Shown one piece after another: positions 1 to 8,469 of a stretch of DNA of 13,299 bases (the stretch's first letter is position 1; every line of letters begins with the position of its first letter). The position numbers and the translations under genes were made by a program. Under the pieces are notes generated by a model that was not told the DNA's origin, ran no database searches, and was given only the letters and a program-made list of their open reading frames with translations. This DNA comes from CAYLYP01 sp964387795 (GTDB lineage: Bacteria; Bacteroidota; Bacteroidia; Bacteroidales; UBA7960): assembly GCA_964387795.1 (NCBI GenBank), contig CAYLYP010000087.1, positions 1-13,299 on the forward strand, read 5' to 3'.

Positions 1-76
1 GGATTCGAACCCCCGGTACCGTTTCCAGTACGACAGTTTAGCAAACTGTTGGTTTCAGCCACTCACCCACCTCTCC
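1..76 (-). tRNA. tRNA-Ser(GCU), 3' end cut by window edge
   Basis: On the minus strand the sequence folds as a class II tRNA. The acceptor 5' strand GGAGAGG starts at base 76, followed by a D arm (GGT...ACC). The anticodon stem ACAGT/ACTGT encloses the loop TTGCTAA, so the anticodon is GCU (bases 42-40) and reads AGU/AGC serine codons. A long variable arm (GTACTG, GAAA loop, CGGTAC) is typical of tRNA-Ser. The T loop TTCGAAT follows a GGGGG stem strand. The window ends inside the 3' T-stem strand, so the rest of that strand, the 3' acceptor strand and the discriminator base are missing. Confidence 0.96.
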
Positions 77-122
77 GTGAATGCGAGTGCAAAGATAGTT
101 AATCAATTTATACTGACAAATT

Positions 123-144
123 TTTTTTTCAAATTTGAAAAAAA
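123..144. repeat. 22-bp perfect A/T-rich palindrome between aminotransferase and tRNA
   Basis: Seven T, CAAATTTG, then seven A form a perfect self-complementary block, flanked by more T and A runs over bases 118-150. It lies 3' of the aminotransferase gene (which ends at base 194 on the minus strand) and upstream of the tRNA-Ser. It could act as a weak rho-independent terminator for the aminotransferase, or as a bent or cruciform-prone spacer. It has almost no G+C and no unpaired loop, so a terminator role is uncertain. Confidence 0.4.
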
Positions 145-193
145 TTTTTTCTTTGCATACGCATTGTGCTCAATCTCAGTGGTAATAGAAGTT

Positions 194-1516
194 TCAGGAA
201 TTTATGGGATGATGTTCCTTGAATTTCTTCAATCGTTCTTCCAGTTGTGGGAACTGGGAGCGTTGAACCAGTGAAACACAAGCCCTTAGCCCTTCAAGGC
301 GTTCGCTTCCGGTGATTGCAAGGGAAATTGCACTGATCCCATAATAAACAAGTTCTTCCAAAAGTTTTTCGCCAGAGTAGCCGGGATAAGAAATTGTGAA
401 ATAAAAACCATCGGCCAAAGGTTTGTCCTCATCTTTATCATAAACGATTTTAAACCCATGGTCGGTAAATAGTTTTTTCATGATTTTGGCCTTTTCACCA
501 TATTCCTTAACTTCTTCAACAAAGTTGAACCTGCCGTCGTTGGCTGCTTTTAAGATTGCAAGCAGGGCATATTGTGTCGAATGGGTTGTTCCAGAGCTCA
601 ATGCATAAACAGTCCCAAAAATCATAGCCCTTCCAAAGACATCAGAATTGTAAAAGCGAAGCAGTTCAGGGGCTTTGGTATCGAAGAGTGCATTGCTTAT
701 TACCATCATGCCAATACGTTGTCCGGCATAGCTAAATGCTTTGGAGCTTGAGATGAAAAGGATGTAGTTATCAGTATATTTAGAAACGGAAGGTTGGTAA
801 GGAGGCTGCCCAGGTTTTGAAAGATCCTGGCGGAAATCCATTGCAAAATAGGCAAGGTCTTCCATTACAACTACATTATATTTGCTTGCTAATTCTCCGA
901 TGATTTTAAGTTCAGTTTCTGTGAAGCAGATCCAGGAAGGGTTGTTTGGGTTGGAATAAAGCATACCTGCAATATTTCCTTTTGAAAGTTTTTCTTCCAG
1001 TTTTGCCCTGAGTTTTTCACCTCTGTAATTATAAACATCGAAAGAATCGATTGGTAGTCCCTGGATTTTGCATTGTTGTTTATGGACAGGGAATCCGGGA
1101 TCAAGGAAAAGGATTGTATCCTTACCTTTATACATACGTGTTATTGTCATGAAGGCTGCGTAACTTCCTTGCATAGAGCCAACAGTAGGGATACAGCCTC
1201 TTGGGTCAACATCCGTATTAAGGAACATTTTTACAAAGCGGCTGATTTCAATTTTCAGCTCAGGTAATCCATCAATTTCGGGATAGATAGCAGCTACTCC
1301 ATTTTTTAAAGCCTGAATTTCAGCATCAATTCCAATCTGGCTGGCGGGAAGTCCCGGGATGCCCATTTCCATGCGAACGAATTTCTCTCCGCACGCTTTT
1401 TCAATATTATCCACAAGGCGTTTAATCTCGCGGATGGATGCTTTTCCTATACTGTTCAGGTTCATGGCTTTAACCTGATCCTGAACAATTTGAAAGTCGA
1501 TGGGGGTGTCTTTCAT
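194..1516 (-). CDS. PLP-dependent aminotransferase, class I/II
   Basis: Predicted 440-aa cytosolic fold-type I enzyme that would transfer an amino group between an amino acid and a 2-oxo acid through pyridoxal phosphate. Landmarks are visible in the usual order: the NPNNP motif at 189-193 (N192 near the cofactor), MEDLAY at 218-223 (D220 pairing with the pyridine nitrogen, Y223), SSSKAFSYAG at 256-265 with K259 as the Schiff-base lysine, R267 for the cofactor phosphate, and RACVS at 411-415, whose arginine would bind the substrate carboxylate. The length is slightly above the usual 390-420. The frame is open further upstream to base 1603, but the ATG at 1516 begins the folded-looking N-terminus (MKDTPIDF), and the upstream part is low-complexity translation of AT-rich DNA. 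The substrate cannot be named from sequence; aspartate-like or aromatic donors are possible. It stands alone, divergent from the hybrid kinase. Confidence 0.92.
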   Translation of the reverse strand: MKDTPIDFQIVQDQVKAMNLNSIGKASIREIKRLVDNIEKACGEKFVRMEMGIPGLPASQIGIDAEIQALKNGVAAIYPEIDGLPELKIEISRFVKMFLNTDVDPRGCIPTVGSMQGSYAAFMTITRMYKGKDTILFLDPGFPVHKQQCKIQGLPIDSFDVYNYRGEKLRAKLEEKLSKGNIAGMLYSNPNNPSWICFTETELKIIGELASKYNVVVMEDLAYFAMDFRQDLSKPGQPPYQPSVSKYTDNYILFISSSKAFSYAGQRIGMMVISNALFDTKAPELLRFYNSDVFGRAMIFGTVYALSSGTTHSTQYALLAILKAANDGRFNFVEEVKEYGEKAKIMKKLFTDHGFKIVYDKDEDKPLADGFYFTISYPGYSGEKLLEELVYYGISAISLAITGSERLEGLRACVSLVQRSQFPQLEERLKKFKEHHPINS

Positions 1517-2090
1517 TTTTATATCGTGTATTTGAGTATGATGATTGTTTGAGTTATTTTTGAGACTGCAAAGTACTAAAACAAAATTGATAAAAAAAAC
1601 CAAACTATTTGGTATTTTAAGGCTTTTTGGGTTTAAAGCGTATTTGATTTTTGATATACTTCAATACTTGTCATATAGCGATTTTTATGTGGTTGAAAAA
1701 CAATGTGTTATTTCCTTTTGCCAAATGTTTTTTTAAGTTTTATTTATCGGCATGTTTTTTCTAAATATACGCAATAAACATTTTGTTTGAGAAGAGGTAT
1801 TAACAGAACACGGATGGTTTTTATACATGGAATTCAATCTTTAAAAAAACATGCAAATACCTTTTAAGTAACAGGCTTTGAATGATGAGAACTTAAACCT
1901 GCAGGTTTTGTATAGCTTTGTTTTTGAATGAGTATTTCTTTAAACGGAGATCTGATGTTATGTGTTTAAGTGTTAAATAGTTGTTGAATGATAAAATAAT
2001 ACAATTAAAAGTGTAAATTTATGTTATTATATTTAACTTTCGGTGGATATTTAAAGCATTAAAAAAGGGGATAAATCAAAGGACATTTCC
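1517..2090. other. Divergent AT-rich intergenic region
   Basis: These 574 nt separate the divergent aminotransferase and hybrid kinase genes, so promoters for both should lie here. No convincing protein gene was found. Weak candidates are TAGTACTTTG (minus strand, bases 1578-1569) near the aminotransferase and TAACTTTC (bases 2034-2041) 50 nt before the kinase start. Both only loosely resemble the Bacteroidota TAnnTTTG -7 box, and neither has a clear TTTG partner. A perfect 14-bp palindrome sits at 1895-1908. Confidence 0.6.
1895..1908. promoter_or_regulatory. Perfect 14-bp palindrome AAACCTGCAGGTTT
   Basis: AAACCTG is followed immediately by its reverse complement CAGGTTT. It lies about 180 nt before the kinase start and 380 nt before the aminotransferase start, and is much richer in G+C at its core than the surrounding DNA. 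The symmetry suits a dimeric regulator, but no second copy was noticed in the window and no regulator gene is adjacent, so the operator role is only inference. Confidence 0.25.
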
Positions 2091-5000
2091 ATGGAAATTG
2101 AAATGAAATTAAAGGTATTGCTTGTTGAAGATGATCCTGCCCATGTAGCAATTATAAAGATAAGCCTTAAACAGGCAGGCTGTGATGTCGTGTGGTGCAA
2201 TACCGGGAATGAGGCCATGGAATTGATTCAGAATGATGGGATTGGGATTTTTGATATCATCTTGCTTGATAATAACCTTCCGGATTTTACTGGTATTGAA
2301 TTGCTGGTTGAAATGAATGCCCGGAATATTGATAAGCCAGTAATTTTTCTAACTGCTGACAGCAATATACAAACCGTTGTGGAGGTAATGCGACTTGGGG
2401 CAACGGACTTTTTGCTAAAATCAGAGTTTATGGGGCCAGAATTGGTGAAAATGATATCAAAGGTATATCGGATTTATAAATCGGTGAAGGAAAAGAAAAG
2501 ATTTGAAAGTCAGCTAAGGAACAGCGAGGAAAGGTTTTCAAGGATTGTTGAAGTATTGCCCCAGATGTTAGCATATATTGATGCGGAATATTGCTATAGA
2601 TTTGTTAACAGCAGTTTTGAATTGTTTTTTAAAACAAGCAATAAAGAAGTTTTTGGAAAAAAGATTGGCAATGTACTGGGTCAGGATGTGTTTGAAAAAC
2701 GGAAGCCCTTTTATGAGTTGGCATTGCATGGTAAAAGCATTGAATTTGATGATGAATTGTTACTTGGGAGGGAGCATTATTATTTATCAGGCCATTTAAT
2801 CCCTGAATATGATGATGAAGGTGTTATATGTGGATTTTATGAGATATTGTTGGATGTTTCAGATTATAGGAATTATGAGGAAAAGTTAAAATCAAGTGAA
2901 AAGAGGTTAAAGGATTTATTGGATGTTCTTCCTGTAATGGTATTACAAATGAATAAAGAATTGAAGTATGTATTTGTAAATAAGCAATATGAGAAGTATG
3001 TTAATAAGGTCAATTCTGATATTATTGGCAGGAAAGTATCAGATATCATTGGAGAAGAATCGTTTGCAATCATTCAGCCCTATATTAAAAAAGTATTGAA
3101 AGGGGAAGCGGTTCAATATACCCTTGATTATATTTTACAGGATGAAGGGCATAAATGTATTCAGGCTTCATTGGTTCCGAAGATTAGCGATAAGGGTAAT
3201 ATAGAAGGATATTATTCAGTTTTGAACGATATTACAGAGCTAAAGGAATATCAGAAAAAGCTTGAGGTATCGGAAGAAAGGTTTCGGACGATATTACAGC
3301 AATCATTAGATGGCTTGCTCATTTTTAACCAGGAAGGAGAAGTTCTGGTTTGGAACGATACTTTAAGCTCAATAACAGGGATAAGAAGTAAGGATGCTAT
3401 TGGTTCAAAAATATATGATCTTGAGTATCAGATAATGGAATCAAGGAATAAAAACCCAGAGCATTATGAGCGTTTAAAGAAATATACTTCATTTTTGTTT
3501 AAAGATTTTGAGTATAGTTCTGATGCTATTTACAAAGAAGGATTAATAATACAGGTTGGGAGTAGTAAAAAGCTAACAGTTCAGTTTGAGACCTTTCCCA
3601 TACGTACAACCGAAGGCTTATTGGTTGGGAGGGTTGTAAGGGATATAAGCGGAAAAGTTGAAACAGAAAAAGAGCTTAAAAAGCTAAATGAAAGGTTGTT
3701 GATGGCCAAACGGGCTGCCAACTTTGGGGTAATTGATTATGATCTAAGGAATAAAAAGCTGATTTGGGATGATGCAACCGTGCGTTTGTTAAACATAAGC
3801 GAGAATGGGGGAGATGAAAATCTTGAAAGCTTATTAAAGCAAGTTCATCATGATGATAAGGCATTGGTATTACAGGTGATACAGGATATCAAGGGGGGAT
3901 CGTATTCAGAACAGATCACAGCACGCTTTAGTACGGTTGAAAAAATCTGTCGTCATGTAAAATTCTTTTTTAATGGGATACGTAATGGCAGGGCAGAGTT
4001 GGTAAGAATAGTAGGTGTAGTCATTGATGTGAGCAATGAGATTGAAAAGCTTGAGTTAAAGCAACAGGTTGAGATAGCAGAGAAGACAGCACATTTAAAG
4101 CAAGAGTTTTTGGCAAATATCAGTCATGAGATGCGAACCCCGATGAATGCAATTATGGGGATGACAAATTTCCTGTTAAGGACCCAGTTGAATGATTCGC
4201 AGGAAAGTTTTGCGAAATCGATTAAGGAGTCTTCAGAGAATTTGCTAAGTATCATTAATAATGTTCTTGATATATCAAAGATAGAGTCAGGTGTATTGAC
4301 CTTGTTTCCTAAGTTATTTTCAATCAAAGACCTGGTAAGAAAGATTGATAATCTATTCAGGATTGAGGTAAGCCGAAAAAAGCTGTCATTGGATTTTGAT
4401 ACAGGAGAAGATGAAGCGTTATATTTTGAAGCAGATGAGAATAAGGTTGTTCAGGTTGTTTCAAACTATATATCAAATGCGATTAAGTTTACCGATAGGG
4501 GAGGGATAAGTGTTGATTTTCAGGTAGAAAAGATTGATAATGCAAAAGTTATCATAAAAATATCGGTTACTGACACAGGCATTGGCATCGCTGAAGAAGA
4601 CCAGAAGAAGCTATTTTCAAAGTTTACCCAGCTTGATTCATCAATGACGCGCTCATATCAGGGAGCAGGCTTAGGACTTTCAATATGCAGGGAATTGGCA
4701 CGTTTAATGGGAGGCGAAGCTGGCGTGGTCAGCCGTGAAGGATTGGGGAGCACATTCTGGTTTACATTTACAGGAAGCTTGGTTTTATCGGAACAAGACA
4801 GGGTGGAGAAAGAAGATTTTGTATCTTCGCATCAAATCCTTAATGGGATGAATGTTCTTGTAGTTGAAGACAGGTTCCTGAATTATAAAGTAATTTCAAT
4901 GATGCTTGAATCAATGGGCTGTAAGTCAGTTATTGCCCAAAATGGCCAATTAGGCCTGGAAGCCTTTGAAAAGGAAGCTTTCGACCTGATATTAATGGAT

Positions 5001-5216
5001 ATTCAAATGCCTGTGATGGATGGACTAACAGCAGTAAAAGAACTGAGAAAAAGACATGACAATCTTCCACCGGTAGTTGCGTTAACAGCAAATGCCCTGG
5101 AGGGAGATGCTGATTATTTTATCTCTCAGGGGATGGATGATTATATTTCAAAGCCCGTTAAAGAAGATCTTTTAAAAGAAAAACTGCTTTTTTGGGCTGC
5201 TAAGAAAATGAAATAA
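2091..5216 (+). CDS. Hybrid sensor histidine kinase, REC-PAS(x4)-HisKA-HATPase-REC
   Basis: A 1041-aa soluble hybrid kinase with no signal peptide or membrane span. Order: an N-terminal receiver (EDD 13-15, phospho-acceptor D60, T88, K110); four PAS-like sensor domains at about 145-262, 268-386, 393-525 and 535-650, joined by short charged helices, three of them of SEERF/SEKRL type; a HisKA dimerisation domain with phospho-acceptor H679 in SHEMRTP; a HATPase_c domain with N box around N796, G1 box DTGIG 828-832 and G2 box GAGLGL 858-863; and a C-terminal receiver (ED 926-927, D970, T999, K1021). All catalytic residues are present. By family logic, phosphate moves from H679 to D970, while the front receiver could take input from another kinase. 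No HPt or response regulator lies in the window. The PAS ligands are unknown. The start at 2091 has AAAGGA nearby; an in-frame ATG at 2103 is an alternative. The peptidase gene follows 44 nt later. Confidence 0.96.
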   Translation: MEIEMKLKVLLVEDDPAHVAIIKISLKQAGCDVVWCNTGNEAMELIQNDGIGIFDIILLDNNLPDFTGIELLVEMNARNIDKPVIFLTADSNIQTVVEVMRLGATDFLLKSEFMGPELVKMISKVYRIYKSVKEKKRFESQLRNSEERFSRIVEVLPQMLAYIDAEYCYRFVNSSFELFFKTSNKEVFGKKIGNVLGQDVFEKRKPFYELALHGKSIEFDDELLLGREHYYLSGHLIPEYDDEGVICGFYEILLDVSDYRNYEEKLKSSEKRLKDLLDVLPVMVLQMNKELKYVFVNKQYEKYVNKVNSDIIGRKVSDIIGEESFAIIQPYIKKVLKGEAVQYTLDYILQDEGHKCIQASLVPKISDKGNIEGYYSVLNDITELKEYQKKLEVSEERFRTILQQSLDGLLIFNQEGEVLVWNDTLSSITGIRSKDAIGSKIYDLEYQIMESRNKNPEHYERLKKYTSFLFKDFEYSSDAIYKEGLIIQVGSSKKLTVQFETFPIRTTEGLLVGRVVRDISGKVETEKELKKLNERLLMAKRAANFGVIDYDLRNKKLIWDDATVRLLNISENGGDENLESLLKQVHHDDKALVLQVIQDIKGGSYSEQITARFSTVEKICRHVKFFFNGIRNGRAELVRIVGVVIDVSNEIEKLELKQQVEIAEKTAHLKQEFLANISHEMRTPMNAIMGMTNFLLRTQLNDSQESFAKSIKESSENLLSIINNVLDISKIESGVLTLFPKLFSIKDLVRKIDNLFRIEVSRKKLSLDFDTGEDEALYFEADENKVVQVVSNYISNAIKFTDRGGISVDFQVEKIDNAKVIIKISVTDTGIGIAEEDQKKLFSKFTQLDSSMTRSYQGAGLGLSICRELARLMGGEAGVVSREGLGSTFWFTFTGSLVLSEQDRVEKEDFVSSHQILNGMNVLVVEDRFLNYKVISMMLESMGCKSVIAQNGQLGLEAFEKEAFDLILMDIQMPVMDGLTAVKELRKRHDNLPPVVALTANALEGDADYFISQGMDDYISKPVKEDLLKEKLLFWAAKKMK

Positions 5217-5260
5217 TGAAAGTGATGATATACAATAGTCATTAAACAAAACAATGATCA

Positions 5261-7687
5261 ATGAAGAAGTATTTATTAATTTTCACCTTAGGGATGACAG
5301 GTATGGTTTTTAGCAATTCACTAGATGCACAGGATGGCCCTTCATATAAGCTGCCTCCCGAAGAAATAATTAAGCTTGTGGATGCCCCATCTACTCCTTC
5401 CATATACATTAGCCCTGATGGTGCAAGCATTGTTCTTGGAGAGAACAGGGGTTTGCCTTCCCTTGAAGAGATGGCAGCTGAAGAAGTAAGGCTTGGTGGG
5501 CTAAGGATAAACCCACTAACAAATGGGCCTTCCAAAGAGAGTTTTCATTCAGGTTTAGAAGTGATGGATGTCTCCGGTACTTTACAAAAGGCCGTTGAAG
5601 GCTTACCTGAAACCCCCAAAATCAATAAACTGAAATGGTCTTCGGATGGGAAATACCTTGCATTTTTAAACACTACTGACAGAGGTATCGAGTTATGGGT
5701 TTTGGAAATAGCAAGTACAAGAGCAACAAAGCTTTCCGGGGCTGTGGTGAACAATGCAATTGGGGATGCTTACCATTGGATATCAAATACCCATCAATTG
5801 ATTTATTCTATAATAGATCCTGCAAGGGGAAATCTTCCACAGAAGCCCAAAATGGCATCCGGGCCAGTGATACAGGAGAATATGGGTAAAAAAGCAGCAA
5901 GCAGGACTTTTCAGGATTTGCTTAAAAACCCTTATGATGAAGCCCTGTTCGAATATTTTACTGTAAGCCAGTTGAAGCTTGTTGATGTTTCTGGACAACA
6001 ACATGATATTGTTGACAAAGGGATTTTAGGATCGTTCAGCCCTTCGCCGGATGGGAAATATATTCTTGTCAGCAGGATAGAGAAACCATTTTCATATATC
6101 GTTCCATTTTACCGCTTTCCTGAAAGAATTGAAGTGTGGGATATTGAAGGAAAACTGATAAAAGTCATTTCAGAAATCCCTCTTACTGATAATATTCCCC
6201 AGGGAGCAGGAGCTGTTCAGAAAGGTCCCCGAAACTTTGACTGGCGTAATGATGCACCCTCAACATTATGTTGGGTTGAGGCATTGGATGAAGGTGATCC
6301 TGCTATAAAATCTGAATACAGGGATCAGTTATTTTTTCTGGCAACCCCTTTTACTGGTGCACCAACTGCCGGTTTAAAGCTTAATTTAAGGTTTTCAGGA
6401 ATCCAATGGGGAACAGACCAGAATGCAATTATTACAGAATCATGGTGGAAGGATAGAAAACAGATTACGAGTTTTTTCAATCCCTCTGATTCTTCACAAT
6501 CTAAAAGGGTGATTTTCGACCGTTCTTCAGAAGACAGGTATAATGACCCCGGTCGTTTTATTACCCGTATCAATGAGAATGGACAGTCAGTGCTAATGTT
6601 TGATAAAAAGGGCAGTAAGCTGTTCCTTTCAGGGAATGGGGCTTCCCCAAAAGGGAACCGCCCATTTGTTGATGAGTTTGAAATCAGGGATTTGAAAACA
6701 AAAAGAATATGGCAATCCGAAGATCCTTATTATGAATATCTTGTAAGGTTACTTGATCCTGACAAAGGGGTATTGATTACAAGGATGGAATCCCAAAACC
6801 AGCATCCGGATTATTATCTCAGGGAACTTAAAAAGAAAAAGCTTTCTCAGATAACACACCTGCCAGACCCATCTGAAGGTTTGAAAAATATTTCAAAACA
6901 GATTGTAAGCTATCAACGAGAAGATGGAATACCCTTGTCTGGAACATTGTATCTTCCTGAAGGTTTCCGGCCAGGTATTGATGCTCCGCTTCCTTTAATC
7001 CTTTGGGCATATCCCCAGGAGTTTAAAAGTGCAGATGCTGCAGGTCAGATGAACACCTCTCCCAATGCGTATATCAGGGTGGGGGCGTCTTCTGTTGTAT
7101 TTTATGCAACCCAGGGCTATGCTGTATTGGATAATGCAAGTTTTCCTATCGTGGGTGAAGGGGAAACAGAGCCCAATGACTCCTTTATTGACCAGTTGGT
7201 ACTCAATGCCTCTTCGGCTATTGATAAAATGGTTGAAATGAAGGTTGCTGATCCTTCACGGGTTGCAGTTTCCGGTCATAGTTATGGTGCCTTTATGACG
7301 GCTAACCTGTTAAGTCATTGTGATTTGTTTGCTGCCGGTATTGCCCGGAGTGGTGCTTATAACAGGACGCTTACACCTTTTGGCTTTCAAAGTGAGGAAA
7401 GGACATATTGGCAATCTCCTGAGGTATATTACAAGATGTCTCCTTTTAGTTATGCCCATCAGATGAAAACGCCCCTTTTGCTTATTCATGGAATTGATGA
7501 TAATAACAGCGGGACATTTACAATGCAAAGCGAACGTTATTATGATGCTTTAAGAGGACAGGGAGCAACAGTAAGGTTGGTGCTCCTGCCCCATGAAAGT
7601 CATGGATATCGTGCCAGGGAATCTGTTTTGCACATGCATTGGGAAACCTTGCAATGGCTAAATCTATATGTAAAGGACAAAAAGTAA
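5261..7687 (+). CDS. Exported S9 (prolyl oligopeptidase family) serine peptidase, glutamyl-endopeptidase-like
   Basis: An 808-aa protein with a signal peptide (MKK, hydrophobic core, probable cleavage after SLDAQ near residue 24), so it should act in the periplasm or outside the cell. Residues from about 30 to 560 look like the S9 beta-propeller, with WSSDG at 126 and SPDGKY around 263 as blade motifs. The alpha/beta-hydrolase domain covers about 570-808. The catalytic triad is recognisable: S674 in GHSYG (672-676), D747 in HGIDDNNSG, and H781 in HESHGY. The C-terminal half, with WAYPQEF, SFPIVGEGE, GHSYGAFMTANLL, ARSGAYNRTLTPFGFQ and MSPFSYAH, closely resembles by recollection the plant chloroplast glutamyl endopeptidase branch (S9D), which cleaves after Glu. 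Glu specificity is therefore plausible but not proven here. It probably degrades peptides for nutrition. It lies between the kinase and sfsA with short gaps, suggesting co-transcription. Confidence 0.95.
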   Translation: MKKYLLIFTLGMTGMVFSNSLDAQDGPSYKLPPEEIIKLVDAPSTPSIYISPDGASIVLGENRGLPSLEEMAAEEVRLGGLRINPLTNGPSKESFHSGLEVMDVSGTLQKAVEGLPETPKINKLKWSSDGKYLAFLNTTDRGIELWVLEIASTRATKLSGAVVNNAIGDAYHWISNTHQLIYSIIDPARGNLPQKPKMASGPVIQENMGKKAASRTFQDLLKNPYDEALFEYFTVSQLKLVDVSGQQHDIVDKGILGSFSPSPDGKYILVSRIEKPFSYIVPFYRFPERIEVWDIEGKLIKVISEIPLTDNIPQGAGAVQKGPRNFDWRNDAPSTLCWVEALDEGDPAIKSEYRDQLFFLATPFTGAPTAGLKLNLRFSGIQWGTDQNAIITESWWKDRKQITSFFNPSDSSQSKRVIFDRSSEDRYNDPGRFITRINENGQSVLMFDKKGSKLFLSGNGASPKGNRPFVDEFEIRDLKTKRIWQSEDPYYEYLVRLLDPDKGVLITRMESQNQHPDYYLRELKKKKLSQITHLPDPSEGLKNISKQIVSYQREDGIPLSGTLYLPEGFRPGIDAPLPLILWAYPQEFKSADAAGQMNTSPNAYIRVGASSVVFYATQGYAVLDNASFPIVGEGETEPNDSFIDQLVLNASSAIDKMVEMKVADPSRVAVSGHSYGAFMTANLLSHCDLFAAGIARSGAYNRTLTPFGFQSEERTYWQSPEVYYKMSPFSYAHQMKTPLLLIHGIDDNNSGTFTMQSERYYDALRGQGATVRLVLLPHESHGYRARESVLHMHWETLQWLNLYVKDKK

Positions 7688-7724
7688 TAAACTTTTCGAA
7701 AATCACATCTGTTAATAATACCAA

Positions 7725-8417
7725 ATGTATTTGTTTCCCGAACCGCTTATTCACGGGGTATTGGTTAAGCGGTATAAGCGTTTTCTGGCTGATATCCTTC
7801 TTGACGATGGGAATGTGGTTACAGCCCATTGTACTAATTCAGGGAGTATGAAAAGCTGTTTGGAGGAAGGTGCTGAAGTATTTTTATCTAAAGCGAAAGA
7901 CCCTGACAGGAAAACCCAATATACCTGGGAAATGATCCTAATCAATGGATTGTGGGTAGGTATCAATACGCTTATTCCTAACCTTATTGCATATCAGTGG
8001 ATAAAGGCTGGACTGATCCCAGGACTGGAGGGCTATGATCTTATTAAAAGAGAGGTGAAATTTGAGGATAGCCGCTTTGATCTTTTTTTATCGAATTCAA
8101 AAGAACAATGTTTCGCAGAGGTGAAAAATGTAACTCTAAGGGAAGGTGAAGTAGCCATGTTTCCTGATGCAGTTACAACAAGGGGTTTAAAGCACCTTAA
8201 AGGGCTGATACGGGCAAAAGAAAAGGGTTTCAGGGCAGTGATGCTATATGTTGTTCAGCGTATGGATGTGAGTAGCTTTTCCCCTGCTTCACATATTGAC
8301 CCTGAATATGCCAATGGCTTTGCAAAGGCTATGAAATCAGGAGTAGAAGTAATTCCCCTTCGGGTAAAGGTTTTGCCTCAGGGTATTGAAATATCAGAAG
8401 TTTTAGGCCTGCAATAA
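7725..8417 (+). CDS. sfsA: SfsA, sugar fermentation stimulation protein homologue
   Basis: A 230-aa cytosolic protein of full family length. It matches the SfsA pattern from end to end: RYKRFLAD at 16-23, AHCTNSGSM at 34-42, a central RFDLFL and AEVKNVTL pair, FPDAVTTRGLKHL, and SPASHIDPEYA near the C-terminus. SfsA proteins carry a nuclease-like PD-(D/E)xK core; here D119, E132 and K134 occupy the expected acidic, acidic and lysine positions. In Escherichia coli the gene was found because extra copies stimulate maltose use, and the protein binds DNA, but its true biochemical role is unsettled. The ATG at 7725 gives the family N-terminus. It begins 37 nt after the peptidase stop and is probably the last gene of that run, since its stop codon lies inside a strong terminator hairpin. 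Confidence 0.95.
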   Translation: MYLFPEPLIHGVLVKRYKRFLADILLDDGNVVTAHCTNSGSMKSCLEEGAEVFLSKAKDPDRKTQYTWEMILINGLWVGINTLIPNLIAYQWIKAGLIPGLEGYDLIKREVKFEDSRFDLFLSNSKEQCFAEVKNVTLREGEVAMFPDAVTTRGLKHLKGLIRAKEKGFRAVMLYVVQRMDVSSFSPASHIDPEYANGFAKAMKSGVEVIPLRVKVLPQGIEISEVLGLQ

Positions 8418-8455
8418 CAAAAAAGCCTCAACAAAGGTTGAGGCTTTTTTGTTAT
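8414..8455. terminator. Bidirectional rho-independent terminator, 19-bp perfect stem
   Basis: Arms at 8414-8432 and 8437-8455 are perfectly complementary around the 4-nt loop AAAG. The stem has a GCCTCAAC/GTTGAGGC core flanked by A6 and T6, so U-tracts occur on both strands. It lies between the converging sfsA and membrane-protein genes and should end transcription in both directions. The sfsA TAA stop (8415-8417) is part of the left arm. Confidence 0.93.
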
Positions 8456-8469
8456 AATGTGAAACAATA

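Noticed and set aside
1..76. tRNA-Ser as a possible integration site for a genomic island
   Set aside because: The tRNA 3' end is outside the window and no integrase, direct repeat of the tRNA end or mobile gene is visible.
1517..1603. Longer N-terminus for the aminotransferase, starting at base 1603
   Set aside because: The added 29 residues are a low-complexity translation of AT-rich DNA, and the ATG at 1516 gives a better protein start.
1545..1736. 63-aa plus-strand frame in the divergent intergenic region
   Set aside because: The peptide is dominated by F, L, K and I as expected for random AT-rich translation, overlaps the aminotransferase upstream region, and has no recognisable feature.
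5242..5535. 97-aa minus-strand frame inside the peptidase gene
   Set aside because: It lies opposite a gene with a signal peptide and clear family motifs and has no recognisable family of its own, so it is an antisense shadow.
7518..7829. 103-aa minus-strand frame across the peptidase-sfsA junction
   Set aside because: It overlaps two well-supported plus-strand genes, and its protein shows no motif.
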